NCBI GenBank assembly: GCA_964458325.1
Contig: CAYWIM010000131.1
Coordinates: 1 to 8,205 of the forward strand
Direction of reading: 5' to 3'
Origin: JAGMXM01 sp964458325
Lineage (GTDB): Bacteria > Verrucomicrobiota > Verrucomicrobiia > Limisphaerales > UBA1319
Length of the DNA stretch: 8,205 nt
The position numbers were made by a program, and so were the translations under genes. This document shows, piece by piece, positions 1 through 8,036 of this stretch. The notes beneath the pieces were generated by a model. It saw only the letters and a program-made list of their open reading frames with translations, had not been told where the DNA came from and searched no databases. Positions within the stretch are counted from its first letter, which is position 1; every line of letters begins with the position of its first letter.

Positions 1-138
1 CACCCACCGCCTCCCCATACCCGCACCACCGATACTCCTTGTGTGAATTATGAACCTGTCACTTTATACACCCACCGCCTCCCCATACCCGCACCACCGA
101 TACTCCTTGTGTGAATTATGAACCTGTCACTTTATACA
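1..138. repeat. 68-bp perfect tandem direct repeat, two copies
   Basis: Bases 1-68 recur without mismatch at 69-136, and the match continues two bases further to 138, so the period is 68 bp. Each unit has a C-rich half (CACCCACCGCCTCCCC...) and an AT-rich half (...GTGTGAATTATGAACC, CTTTATACA), quite unlike the GC-rich coding DNA that follows. No reading frame of interest crosses it. The left copy starts at the first base of the window, so more copies may lie upstream. Perfect identity means either a very recent duplication, active homogenisation, or an assembly artefact at a contig end. I do not recognise the unit as a known element. Confidence 0.9.
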
Positions 139-233
139 ATTCGGGTCAGGAGGTCTGCGCCAAAGCTCGACAAATCTCCTCGTTTGGCTAAATCCTTGAA
201 AGCAGCCTGCCGATATCGAGAAAGCCGCTCGCG
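101..233 (+). promoter_or_regulatory. candidate promoter/leader region of the three-gene operon
   Basis: This is the only non-coding DNA upstream of the operon, so its promoter should lie here or further left. An AT-rich patch at about 107-141 contains TATACA (133-138), a plausible -10-like hexamer, with TTGTGT at 107-112 upstream; the 20-bp spacing is longer than the usual 17, so this is weak. The same patch occurs in the first repeat copy, which would duplicate any promoter or operator. A short dyad, GAATT (113-117) and AATTC (138-142), could be a binding site but is only 5 bp per arm. From 143 to 233 I see no convincing Shine-Dalgarno sequence, riboswitch or terminator. Confidence 0.2.
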
Positions 234-2906
234 ATGAGTGTGACGATGAATGGTACTATGTGTGCAAACCGTGCGACGGATGCCTGGAAAACACCGGGAA
301 TTCCTTGGTGGATTGGCGCGACGAGCATCGCGTGGATTCTCGCCGCCGCCCCGCTGGAGGCCGCCGATCCAGCGATGCCGCCAGAACCGCGAACCGTGCT
401 TGGCATTCAAGGCGCTCGCTTCACGCTGAACGGGCAGCCGGCGTTTCTCCTCGGGATCAGCTATTACGGTGCTTTGGGAGCGACCGATTCATCGATCCAG
501 AAGGACCTCGATGACATCCAACGCCACGGTTTCAACTGGATCCGGGTTTGGGCGACATGGGGAGCCTTTGATCATGACGTCTCCGCCGTGGACACCCAGG
601 GCAGACCGCGCGAGCCGTTCCTGGGCAAGCTCCGATGGCTGGTGGCCCAATGCGATCGCCGCGGCCTGGTGGTCGACGTGACCCTCACCCGCAATCAGTC
701 GTCCTCCCGGAGCGCGGGCACTGCGGGTCTGGCCGATTTCGCGGCGCACCAACGGGCGGTCGAGACCGTGATCCGCGCCCTCGAGCGCCATCGCAACTGG
801 TATCTGGACCTGGCCAACGAACGCGACGTGCGCGACGCTCGCTACGTCAGCATCTCCGAATTGAAGGAGCTCCGGGCGCTGGCCCGTCGCCTCGATCCGC
901 AGCTCCTTGTGACCGCTTCGTTCGGAGGGCATGACCTGACCGAGAGCGACGTGCGCGACTCCCTGATCGCAGCCGGCCACGATTTCCTCAGCCCCCATCG
1001 GCCCAGAGACGCCCAGTCGCCGATGCAAACCGAGGCCAAGACCCGCGCTTGCCTGACCATGGCCCAGGCTCTGGGGCGAGTGGCGCCTGTCCATCACCAG
1101 GAACCGTTCCGTCGCGGCTACACGCAGTGGAATCCCGCTGCGTCGGATTTCCTCGCGGATCTGCGCGGCGCGGTTGCGGGAGGCGCCGCCGGCTGGTGCT
1201 TCCACAACGGTTCCGAGCGCGGATCGACCGACAACCAGCCCCGTCGATCGTTTGACATCCGCGAGCGCCGGCTCTTCGACCAACTGGATCCGGAGGAGCG
1301 CAAGGTTGTGGCGCAGGCTCGAGACATCGTCACGTCCGCTGCCATGCCTGCGCCGCGCGTGACACTCGAGGCCCCGGACTCCGCGCTGCGGTTCGATCCG
1401 GCGGAGTTCGTGCTGAAGCTGGATCCCGCCCCCGCCGGCAATGCGTTCACGAACCTCGAATTCAGTGGCGAGTTTACCCTGCCCGAGGGCAAGCGGCTGC
1501 AGGTCAGAGGATTTTGCGATGCGCAGGACGGAAGCGTGTTCCGGCTGCGGTTCTGTCCCGAGACGGCAGGCGCCGTGTATGGCTACCAGCTGAGCCTGCG
1601 GGGCGTTTACATCGATCGGCAATTCAGCGGCGAACTCCGCTGCAAGTCCTCCCCCCAGCCTGGACCCGTCATTGCAGATCCGATCCACCCCCGGCACTTC
1701 ATCCGGGCGGGAACCGGCGCCCCGTTCCATCACTTGGGACTGACCGCTTACCACCTGCTCGATCCTTCGAATGACGACGCACAAGTCGACGCGACCATCG
1801 ATTACGCGGCGCGCATGGGCTTCAACAAGATCCGGTTTCTGCTGGCCGGATATCCGCGGGATTTCGACCGGCGGACCAGCCAGGACGTCGAGTATGGCGT
1901 GCCCGATCCCTGGAAAGCGCCGAATTACGGGGGCAAGCCGGGCCAGGTCAATCCCCTGCCCGCCTGGATCGGGAAACCGCATGCCTACGATTTCACCCGG
2001 TTCAACATTGCCTATTGGCAACGGGTGGACCGCGCTGTGCGCCGGATGCGAGACGCCGGGATCGTGGCGACGGCCATTGTCACGATCGAGAAGCAGAACC
2101 TGCCCAAAGAATACGGAGCGCTCACCGGCCACGAGTTCCGCCTCTATCGCTATGCGGTCGCGCGACTGGCCGCGTTCGACAATGTCTGGTGGGACCTGGG
2201 CAACGAGCACAATGAATTTCGAAATGCATCGTGGGCCAACGCCATGGGGGCATTTGTCGCCGTCCAGCAGCCCTGGCCGCGCCTGATCTCGGCGCATGGG
2301 TACGCGGACTTCCGATACACGAACTCCGCCTGGGCCGGCTTCATCATCACGCAGCAATATGGTGACGAGAAAGCCGTGCATGATTGGACGCTCCAATACG
2401 CCGCGGTGCCCAAACCCTATGTGAACGAGGAATATGGTTACGAGGGCGCCTTGGAACAGCCCGGCCACGGGCAAAACACCGACTGGGTGCGCCGCTGTCA
2501 CTGGGCCATCGCCATGGCGGGCGGCTATGCCACCTACGGCGATTGGAGCGGCGGTGTCAGCTATTTCTACATGGGCGAACCGGGCCCAGGCCAGGCTGCG
2601 CCCCAGCTCGGGCATCTGCGGTCGTTCTTCGAAGCTCTCCCATTTGCCGCCCTCGAGCCACAGGACACGCTCGCCAGCGGAGGGTTCTGTCTGGCCCGGA
2701 CACCGGATGTTTACGTCTTTTATTTCCCGCGCGGCGGCCGGAACGAGCTTGACCTCCGCAGCCTCCAGAAGGGGAACACCCGGATCCGCTGGTTCGATCC
2801 TCGGGTGGGCCAATATCACGATGGCCCGGCGCTCCGGCCCGGAAAAAATGTTGTCGAGACGCCCACGACTGCGGACTGGGTCTTGCTGATTCAATCGATC
2901 CAATGA
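234..2906 (+). CDS. exported double-barrel glycoside hydrolase-like protein (DUF5060/DUF4038-type, Collagen_bind_2-like C-terminus)
   Basis: Predicted secreted glycosidase of 890 residues; substrate unknown. Residues 1-43 form a signal peptide (basic residues R13 and K19, hydrophobic core about 24-39, cleavage near LEA-AD). Residues about 53-365 look like a first TIM barrel: entry motif FTLNGQPAFLLGISYYG, acid/base-type motif LDLANE (E196), a second glutamate in HHQE (E290), and GAAGWCFHNG near strand 8. Residues about 375-470 resemble the DUF5060 beta-sandwich (NAFTNLEFSGEFTLPEGK, then RLRFCPETAG). Residues about 480-800 resemble a DUF4038 apiosidase-like barrel: HFIRAGTGAPFHHLGLTAY, WWDLGNE (E658) and VNEEYGYEG (E733 the likelier nucleophile, or E732). 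The end, about 805-888, with IRWFDPRVGQ, fits the Collagen_bind_2-like domain that usually follows. DUF5060-DUF4038 order is known in the family; a full extra barrel in front is unusual. ATG at 234 is the longest start; 246 and 258 are in-frame alternatives that also keep the signal, and none has a clear ribosome site. It overlaps the next gene by ATGA. The family assignment is from motif memory; the GH family number is uncertain. Confidence 0.85.
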   Translation: MSVTMNGTMCANRATDAWKTPGIPWWIGATSIAWILAAAPLEAADPAMPPEPRTVLGIQGARFTLNGQPAFLLGISYYGALGATDSSIQKDLDDIQRHGFNWIRVWATWGAFDHDVSAVDTQGRPREPFLGKLRWLVAQCDRRGLVVDVTLTRNQSSSRSAGTAGLADFAAHQRAVETVIRALERHRNWYLDLANERDVRDARYVSISELKELRALARRLDPQLLVTASFGGHDLTESDVRDSLIAAGHDFLSPHRPRDAQSPMQTEAKTRACLTMAQALGRVAPVHHQEPFRRGYTQWNPAASDFLADLRGAVAGGAAGWCFHNGSERGSTDNQPRRSFDIRERRLFDQLDPEERKVVAQARDIVTSAAMPAPRVTLEAPDSALRFDPAEFVLKLDPAPAGNAFTNLEFSGEFTLPEGKRLQVRGFCDAQDGSVFRLRFCPETAGAVYGYQLSLRGVYIDRQFSGELRCKSSPQPGPVIADPIHPRHFIRAGTGAPFHHLGLTAYHLLDPSNDDAQVDATIDYAARMGFNKIRFLLAGYPRDFDRRTSQDVEYGVPDPWKAPNYGGKPGQVNPLPAWIGKPHAYDFTRFNIAYWQRVDRAVRRMRDAGIVATAIVTIEKQNLPKEYGALTGHEFRLYRYAVARLAAFDNVWWDLGNEHNEFRNASWANAMGAFVAVQQPWPRLISAHGYADFRYTNSAWAGFIITQQYGDEKAVHDWTLQYAAVPKPYVNEEYGYEGALEQPGHGQNTDWVRRCHWAIAMAGGYATYGDWSGGVSYFYMGEPGPGQAAPQLGHLRSFFEALPFAALEPQDTLASGGFCLARTPDVYVFYFPRGGRNELDLRSLQKGNTRIRWFDPRVGQYHDGPALRPGKNVVETPTTADWVLLIQSIQ

Positions 2907-4888
2907 AATCCATCCTCGTTATCCTCGTTGTTGGCTTCATTTCTCGAGTGCCGGCGGCGCTCGCCGCCGAGCCCGGTCCCGTCGCAAATCCTCGCCCCTG
3001 GCCGGCGCTATATAAAATCAAGCCCAGCGAGATCGATCGCCTGACGCCCGCGGACATCGTGGGCCCGGATGGGATCGTCTATCCCAACTGGACTCGATGC
3101 GGCGTGCAAGGTGGCATTCCGGCAAGCAGACCCTTCACTGCCATCGAAGCCCATGGCGGCCGGGCCAGCGACGATGGCGACGACGCGGCGGCTCTGGATC
3201 GGGCCTGCCAGGCCGCAGGCGAGAGCGGCGGCGGGACAGTCGCACTCGGCGAGGGCGTCTACTACCTCGATCGGCCCGTCACGGTGCGCCACAGCGCCGT
3301 GGTGATCCGGGGACAAGGTGCACTCAAAACCAAGCTCATCTTTCGATACGCGCTGCCGCCGGCCGGGATCGCCTTCTTCTGGCCCCCTCCCAACAGCCGC
3401 GTGGGCCCCAATACTCGCCTCGAGCTGCACGCCAAACCCTCCGGGCTGGCCCGAATGCGGATCCTCATCGACGATCGCGAGCTGGCATCCTGGAGCCGCG
3501 GCCAGCACTCGGGAAACACGTTCTCCTTCGCCAGTTCGGCCCGAGCCGCCATCAGACGAATCCCCGATGGCCCCCACCTCCTTGAAGGTGTAGCCGAATA
3601 CAGCGACGGCACCAAGCGGACGGCCCAAATCCCCGTCGTTCTCGACTCGGCGTTCAACGACACGCGACAGATTCCCGATGCGCGCGGCGCCATCACGTTC
3701 GCCGGCCAGGGCTTGCAGGGTCCGGAGTTCAAACTCGCCCGGGACGGCCATCGAGGGGATCTCGTCCTTCATCTCGAGGATGTCCAGGGGCTTCAGCCCG
3801 GCGACGCCATCATGATCGATGGGCCCGCCACAGACCGCTGGAAAAAGCTCACCGCCAACGCCTGCTTGTGGGGTACTTACCGCCGCTGCGAGACGGTCAT
3901 CAGGAAGATCGATGGCACTGCCGTCACCCTGGACCAGCCGCTGCGCATCGAGTTCCCGGTCATCGACGGTTCCTGTGTCCAAAAGGTATCGCCCATCCAG
4001 CGCTGCGGCATCGAGGATCTCTCCATCGAGCAGACCGAGAACCTCTGGATCTCGAGCGTGTTGTTCTCTCACGCCTGGAATTGCTGGGCGCGCGGCGTGA
4101 CGGTCCGGATGTGCGGGCGGTTCCCCGTTTACGGTTCGCAGGCCAAGTGGTGCGAGATTCGAGACTGTCTGTTTGACGACGCATGGTTCAAAGGCGGCGG
4201 CGGCACGGCCTACACCGGCTGGGACGGCTGCTGGGATTGCCTGATGGAGAATGTGGAGACCCGCAAGATGCGCCATGCCCCGCTCTTCCAGTGGGCGGCC
4301 AGCGGCAACGTGATCCGCAAAAGCCTGTTCCGGGAAAGCGACGGCCAATGGCACGCCGGCTGGTGCAACGAAAACCTCTTCGAGCAATGCCGCATCGAGT
4401 CGGTCGCCGACCATGGCGCTTATGGCTTCGGCATGTGGGCCTCGCCTCCAAACGACGCCGCCCACGGCCCCAACGGCCCGCGCAACGTGGTCTACAATTG
4501 CGACGTCACCTCGCCCAAGACCGGCCTTTGGATGGGTGGAATGAACGAGAATTGGCTGGTTCTCCACAACCGCTTTATCGTCGAGCGCGGCCAAGGCGTG
4601 TATGCCGGCGTTGCCAGCTTCGACCACATCATCCAGGGCAACGTCTTTGTGCTCAAGGACACCCAGTCGCCAATGCTCCTCCTCTCGAAAACCAATTGCG
4701 TCGGGATCGAGCTGCGCGACAACCGGCTCTACGGGGGCAACGGGCGCATCGCATCCGGATCCGTTCAACCGCTCGTCATGGAAGGGAACCAGGTCTTCCC
4801 GCTCGCGGATGCTCCCCGGCCCCGCCCGCTCGTGCCATCCATTTACGAATGGCAAGCAACCCTGAAATCCACAACGAGCTCTCATTGA
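2903..4888 (+). CDS. exported pectate-lyase-superfamily right-handed beta-helix protein with inserted Ig-like domain
   Basis: A 661-residue secreted protein, probably a polysaccharide lyase, hydrolase or epimerase; which one is not visible. Residues 1-22 are a signal peptide (MKSILVILVV core, cleavage near ALA-AEP). Residues about 78-150 match the opening of the Pectate_lyase_3 type: a DDGDDAAALDRACQAAG turn (90-106), GGGTVALGEGVYYLDRPVTV, then VVIRGQG. Residues about 168-248 read as an Ig-like (Big_7-type) sandwich: RMRILIDDRELASW and DGPHLLEGVAEYSDGTKR. From about 260 the beta-helix resumes (GDLVLHLEDVQGLQPGDAIMI) and runs to about 640 with coil repeats such as NLWISSVLFSHAWNCWARGV, CEIRDCLFDDAWFKGGGG and NVIRKSLFRESDG. 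A notable conserved-looking motif is GGGGTAYTGWDGCWDC (431-446). There are 16 cysteines, mostly within 321-533, so disulfides are likely. I cannot identify catalytic residues. The start overlaps the previous stop (ATGA), implying translational coupling; the next gene begins 10 nt after its stop. Confidence 0.85.
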   Translation: MKSILVILVVGFISRVPAALAAEPGPVANPRPWPALYKIKPSEIDRLTPADIVGPDGIVYPNWTRCGVQGGIPASRPFTAIEAHGGRASDDGDDAAALDRACQAAGESGGGTVALGEGVYYLDRPVTVRHSAVVIRGQGALKTKLIFRYALPPAGIAFFWPPPNSRVGPNTRLELHAKPSGLARMRILIDDRELASWSRGQHSGNTFSFASSARAAIRRIPDGPHLLEGVAEYSDGTKRTAQIPVVLDSAFNDTRQIPDARGAITFAGQGLQGPEFKLARDGHRGDLVLHLEDVQGLQPGDAIMIDGPATDRWKKLTANACLWGTYRRCETVIRKIDGTAVTLDQPLRIEFPVIDGSCVQKVSPIQRCGIEDLSIEQTENLWISSVLFSHAWNCWARGVTVRMCGRFPVYGSQAKWCEIRDCLFDDAWFKGGGGTAYTGWDGCWDCLMENVETRKMRHAPLFQWAASGNVIRKSLFRESDGQWHAGWCNENLFEQCRIESVADHGAYGFGMWASPPNDAAHGPNGPRNVVYNCDVTSPKTGLWMGGMNENWLVLHNRFIVERGQGVYAGVASFDHIIQGNVFVLKDTQSPMLLLSKTNCVGIELRDNRLYGGNGRIASGSVQPLVMEGNQVFPLADAPRPRPLVPSIYEWQATLKSTTSSH

Positions 4889-4898
4889 CGCCGCCAGT

Positions 4899-7800
4899 AT
4901 GAAATGCCTCCGTTTCCTGTTTCGATCCGCTTGTCCCCTTGCAGCCGCCCTGCTGCTGGTCCTGAGCGCCCACGCCGCCTCTCGGATCGGCCCGCCGACG
5001 CCCGGCAATGGCGCCGACTGGCTCGTGATCCAGAAAATCCTCGCTGCCGATTGCAGAGCCGTCCGCGGATTTCTCGGCACGCCCGTCGACGGCACGGTCG
5101 CAAGCTGGGATTATCGAGGAGTCCAGCGCGAGTATCCCAACACCGCCAGCGACGGCGTGGTTTACAGCTACAACCGCAATGACGGACTTCATTTTGCCCT
5201 GGCGGATCCTGCTGGATTCGATGCGGTTGTGCTGCGCGGCGGAGCCAAGTCCAAGCTCTATTGCGCGGCTGGATCGCTCACCGAACCGTCCAACATCCCT
5301 CCCTTGCACGCGTTTGCCGGAGACGAGCCCGTCCAGGTCGGATGGCTCGCCCGCCGCATCCAAGGCGGCGAGGCATCCCTCTTCGGGTGCGAAGGCGGGA
5401 CCGTGTCGGATCTGAGTTTCTATCGGATCGAACGACGATCTCAGCCGCCTGCGAAAGCCGAATCCTGGCATGCCGGCCCAGTGTTGACCTTGACACCACC
5501 GACTTCCAAATTTGACGCTGCCAGCCTGCACCGTGCCATGAGCGAACGCTACGGCGCACCGGATCGACAGGCATTGTCCCTGCTTCCCGGCAAGGCCGCC
5601 GGCAAGCCTCTCGCGATCGAAAAGAACCATGCACTCCATTTCATCACCCCGCCTTTCGAGGAGGAGCGAGGCCTCGCCGGGGTCGCGCTGGATTGCATCG
5701 TCCATTCCTCATCCCATCCCCTCGAGATCATGGTTGCCGTGCAGGATCCGCTCGATCCGAGACTCGACCTCACATGGTTCGAATGGAAGCTTGATCCGCC
5801 GGGGCCGTTGCGTCTGCAGCTCGATATTCCCGACCAGGTGCTGCTTCCGAACAGCCGGCTCTGGCTCACGCTGCGATTCAGTGAAGATGTCGCGCTGACG
5901 GGGCCCGACGGCGGCGCGCCATCGTTCGCCCTGCAGTTCGTCTCGCCCGCAGAGGCATTGCCCGAAGCGTTGGCCTGGCGCAAACTGCTGCTGCGCTCTT
6001 TCTTCAGCTTGCTCTCCGAGCCTCGTCCGTGGGGCGCCTTCCGCAAACAATCGCGCGAGGAGTTCTTTGCCAGCAGCCGATACGCGGCGCAATGCCCGGA
6101 GCTGTTCCTGGCCATCGACCAATGCCACGCCCTGGCTCCATCCGATCCGCTCGTGCGCCAATATCGCGAGTGGATCTACCTCAAGAACCTCGATCGCCTC
6201 GAGCCTGCAGCCGCCCCGCCCCGCCCGCCCCCGGGAACGCCCGATTGGGCCTGGCATCCGCGCCTGGCATGGCTCGAGACGCGGCGCATCGCCCAGTGGT
6301 GGCTGGATCACCGTGGTGTCCCCACAGGCGAGTTCGGCGGACGCGTCGGGGACGACTCAGATCTGTATCAGCAGTTTATGGACCTGGCATTTTTCGAGTC
6401 GGATGGCGTCGCCGCGCGATTGAAGGACGGCGCGGCACGAATGGCCGAGCTTGCCCAGCTGGAAAACCTTCGGGGCGGCTTGAACCGGTCATCGACTGAC
6501 GCGCTGCACGCCTACGAGGAAGGCATCAATCATCTGGCCCTCATGTCCCGCTGGTTCTACGGCGACCCGATCTACCTCGAACGCTGCATGGAATCGGCGC
6601 GGAACATGGAGCGGCTGACCGTGGTCACGCCGGATGGCCGCCGCCATTTCCGGAACCGCGACCGGATGGGCGCCCGCGACATCGAGAGCCCCTCTCCGCC
6701 CGCCGTGGACGGCCAGGCAGCGCCGATGATGTGGCACACGGCGCTCCAGACCGCCGATTATAACCGCAATCCTCAGGCCTTGCGCCTGGTGTGCGAGTGG
6801 GCGGACGCATGGCTCCGATTCATGAAACCCGGCCAATGGGCTACCGACATCGAGGTGCTCAGCGGCAAGGTCCTGGATTCCAATCCCGATCGTCCGCTCT
6901 ATGGCGGTTACTGCAGCCAGGCGACGGCGTTCGTATGGCTGGGTGCGCTCACGGGCGACGCGAGATATCTCGAGCCGCTCCTGCATTACGGCCGGCTGGG
7001 ACAGGCCCCCCTGCCCGTCAACGATTACGCCAGCGAACTGTTCAGCATGGGGCAGCTGGACGGCATTTCCACCAATCACCTCAGCCGCCTGGCCGCCAGC
7101 AATCCATCCCTCGCTTTGTATCTGGCGGGCGATCCGAAACCGCTCGCCAGCGCTGCCCTGGGCCGCCCTCTGCCCAGCGAACCCTCGATCCAAACGATCC
7201 ATGACGCGTTGCGCTGGCCGGACATGTTCACTGCTGCCGAGCCGTTCACCGACCGCATCTTTCCGCACCTGCTCGAGCACGCGTCCAAAGCGTTCCTTGG
7301 CGGCTACACGCGACGTAACAAGTTCAACCCCGCGCTGGCTGTGAGCTGGGAAGGTTTCGGCACCCATTACGCCGCGCTGGTGACCCAGCACCGCCGGGAC
7401 CGGCTGCGAATCCTGGCTTTCAATTTCTCGAGTGCGCCCATCTCGGGCCGCATCCGGGTATGGGAACTGGACCATGGCCGGTATGAGCTGACCGTCGGCT
7501 CCGACGCGAATGCCGACCTCGAGCCCGATAACACCTCGAGAACCGAAAAGCTCGAGCTGGCCAAAGCCGATACCGTCGAGCTGACCTTGCCGCCGCGGCA
7601 GGCAACCGTGGTCGATCTGCGCCAGCAAATGAAGCTGGATCCGATCTGGGATCGAGCCGATCTGGCATTGGCCGCGCGCGAGATTCGCATCGACGGAAAT
7701 CGCGTCACGGGGGCGGTCCATAATATCGGCGCGCGCGCGGCTCAAAATGTCGTCGTTGCGATCGTGGATGCGAACGGCAACGTGCTCGATCGCGATTCGC

Positions 7801-8036
7801 TCGGCGCGCTGGAAGCGCCGCTCGATCTCATGCCGAAGCAGAAAGCTTTTTCGCTCCCGGTGGGGGAGAGGAGACCCGGCTGGCACGTGGTTGTCGACCC
7901 AGACAATCAAGTCCCCGAGATCTTCGAGGGAAACAACAAGGCCCCGCTCCCCTTCAGCTCCCGGCTAACAGGCAGCCATCAACGCGGCGTCCACGGAGTG
8001 GCCGCCCTACCTTTCGGCTTTCGGCTTGCAAGGTAG
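4899..8036 (+). CDS. exported multidomain protein of unknown function with helical-toroid-like core and C-terminal CARDB domain
   Basis: I do not recognise a characterised family for this 1045-residue protein. Residues 1-27 are a signal peptide (LAAALLLVLSAHA, cleavage at AHA-AS). About 28-190 and 195-350 are two beta-rich regions, possibly carbohydrate-binding. About 355-432 is helical, followed by a proline-rich linker (AAAPPRPPPGTP, 437-448). About 449-820 is helix-rich with regular hairpins, resembling (alpha/alpha) toroid glycan-active enzymes; it carries TGEFGGRVGDDSD (476-488, acidic D485/D486/D488), HAYEEGINHLAL (537-548) and WLGALTGDARYLEPLLHYG (680-698). About 832-907 is a beta-sandwich. 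About 918-1013 is a good CARDB match (ADLALA, VTGAVHNIGARAA, WHVVVDPDNQVPEIFEGNN), a domain used for extracellular binding or adhesion. The last roughly 20 residues are encoded by the downstream repeat, which supplies the TAG stop. Its start is 10 nt after the previous stop, so it is in the same operon; no strong Shine-Dalgarno sequence is seen. An enzymatic role is inference from context. Confidence 0.8.
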   Translation: MKCLRFLFRSACPLAAALLLVLSAHAASRIGPPTPGNGADWLVIQKILAADCRAVRGFLGTPVDGTVASWDYRGVQREYPNTASDGVVYSYNRNDGLHFALADPAGFDAVVLRGGAKSKLYCAAGSLTEPSNIPPLHAFAGDEPVQVGWLARRIQGGEASLFGCEGGTVSDLSFYRIERRSQPPAKAESWHAGPVLTLTPPTSKFDAASLHRAMSERYGAPDRQALSLLPGKAAGKPLAIEKNHALHFITPPFEEERGLAGVALDCIVHSSSHPLEIMVAVQDPLDPRLDLTWFEWKLDPPGPLRLQLDIPDQVLLPNSRLWLTLRFSEDVALTGPDGGAPSFALQFVSPAEALPEALAWRKLLLRSFFSLLSEPRPWGAFRKQSREEFFASSRYAAQCPELFLAIDQCHALAPSDPLVRQYREWIYLKNLDRLEPAAAPPRPPPGTPDWAWHPRLAWLETRRIAQWWLDHRGVPTGEFGGRVGDDSDLYQQFMDLAFFESDGVAARLKDGAARMAELAQLENLRGGLNRSSTDALHAYEEGINHLALMSRWFYGDPIYLERCMESARNMERLTVVTPDGRRHFRNRDRMGARDIESPSPPAVDGQAAPMMWHTALQTADYNRNPQALRLVCEWADAWLRFMKPGQWATDIEVLSGKVLDSNPDRPLYGGYCSQATAFVWLGALTGDARYLEPLLHYGRLGQAPLPVNDYASELFSMGQLDGISTNHLSRLAASNPSLALYLAGDPKPLASAALGRPLPSEPSIQTIHDALRWPDMFTAAEPFTDRIFPHLLEHASKAFLGGYTRRNKFNPALAVSWEGFGTHYAALVTQHRRDRLRILAFNFSSAPISGRIRVWELDHGRYELTVGSDANADLEPDNTSRTEKLELAKADTVELTLPPRQATVVDLRQQMKLDPIWDRADLALAAREIRIDGNRVTGAVHNIGARAAQNVVVAIVDANGNVLDRDSLGALEAPLDLMPKQKAFSLPVGERRPGWHVVVDPDNQVPEIFEGNNKAPLPFSSRLTGSHQRGVHGVAALPFGFRLAR

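Noticed and set aside
1..138. Insertion-sequence end or transposon remnant
   Set aside because: No terminal inverted repeats and no transposase fragment are visible; only a direct tandem duplication can be shown.
489..2903. 804-residue open frame on the minus strand opposite gene 1
   Set aside because: Antisense shadow of a GC-rich gene. The plus-strand product has a signal peptide, recognisable domains and catalytic motifs; the antisense translation is low-complexity and domain-free.
4183..4902. 239-residue plus-strand frame within gene 2
   Set aside because: Lies out of frame inside the beta-helix gene and yields an arginine/proline-rich sequence typical of a shifted GC-rich frame.
3008..5095. 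695-residue minus-strand open frame spanning genes 2 and 3
   Set aside because: It crosses the gene 2/3 junction and gives no recognisable domain, while both plus-strand genes are well supported. GC-rich codon bias explains the lack of stops.
6489..7910. 473-residue minus-strand open frame opposite gene 3
   Set aside because: Opposite the toroid-like and CARDB regions, which are convincing on the plus strand; its translation shows no family features.
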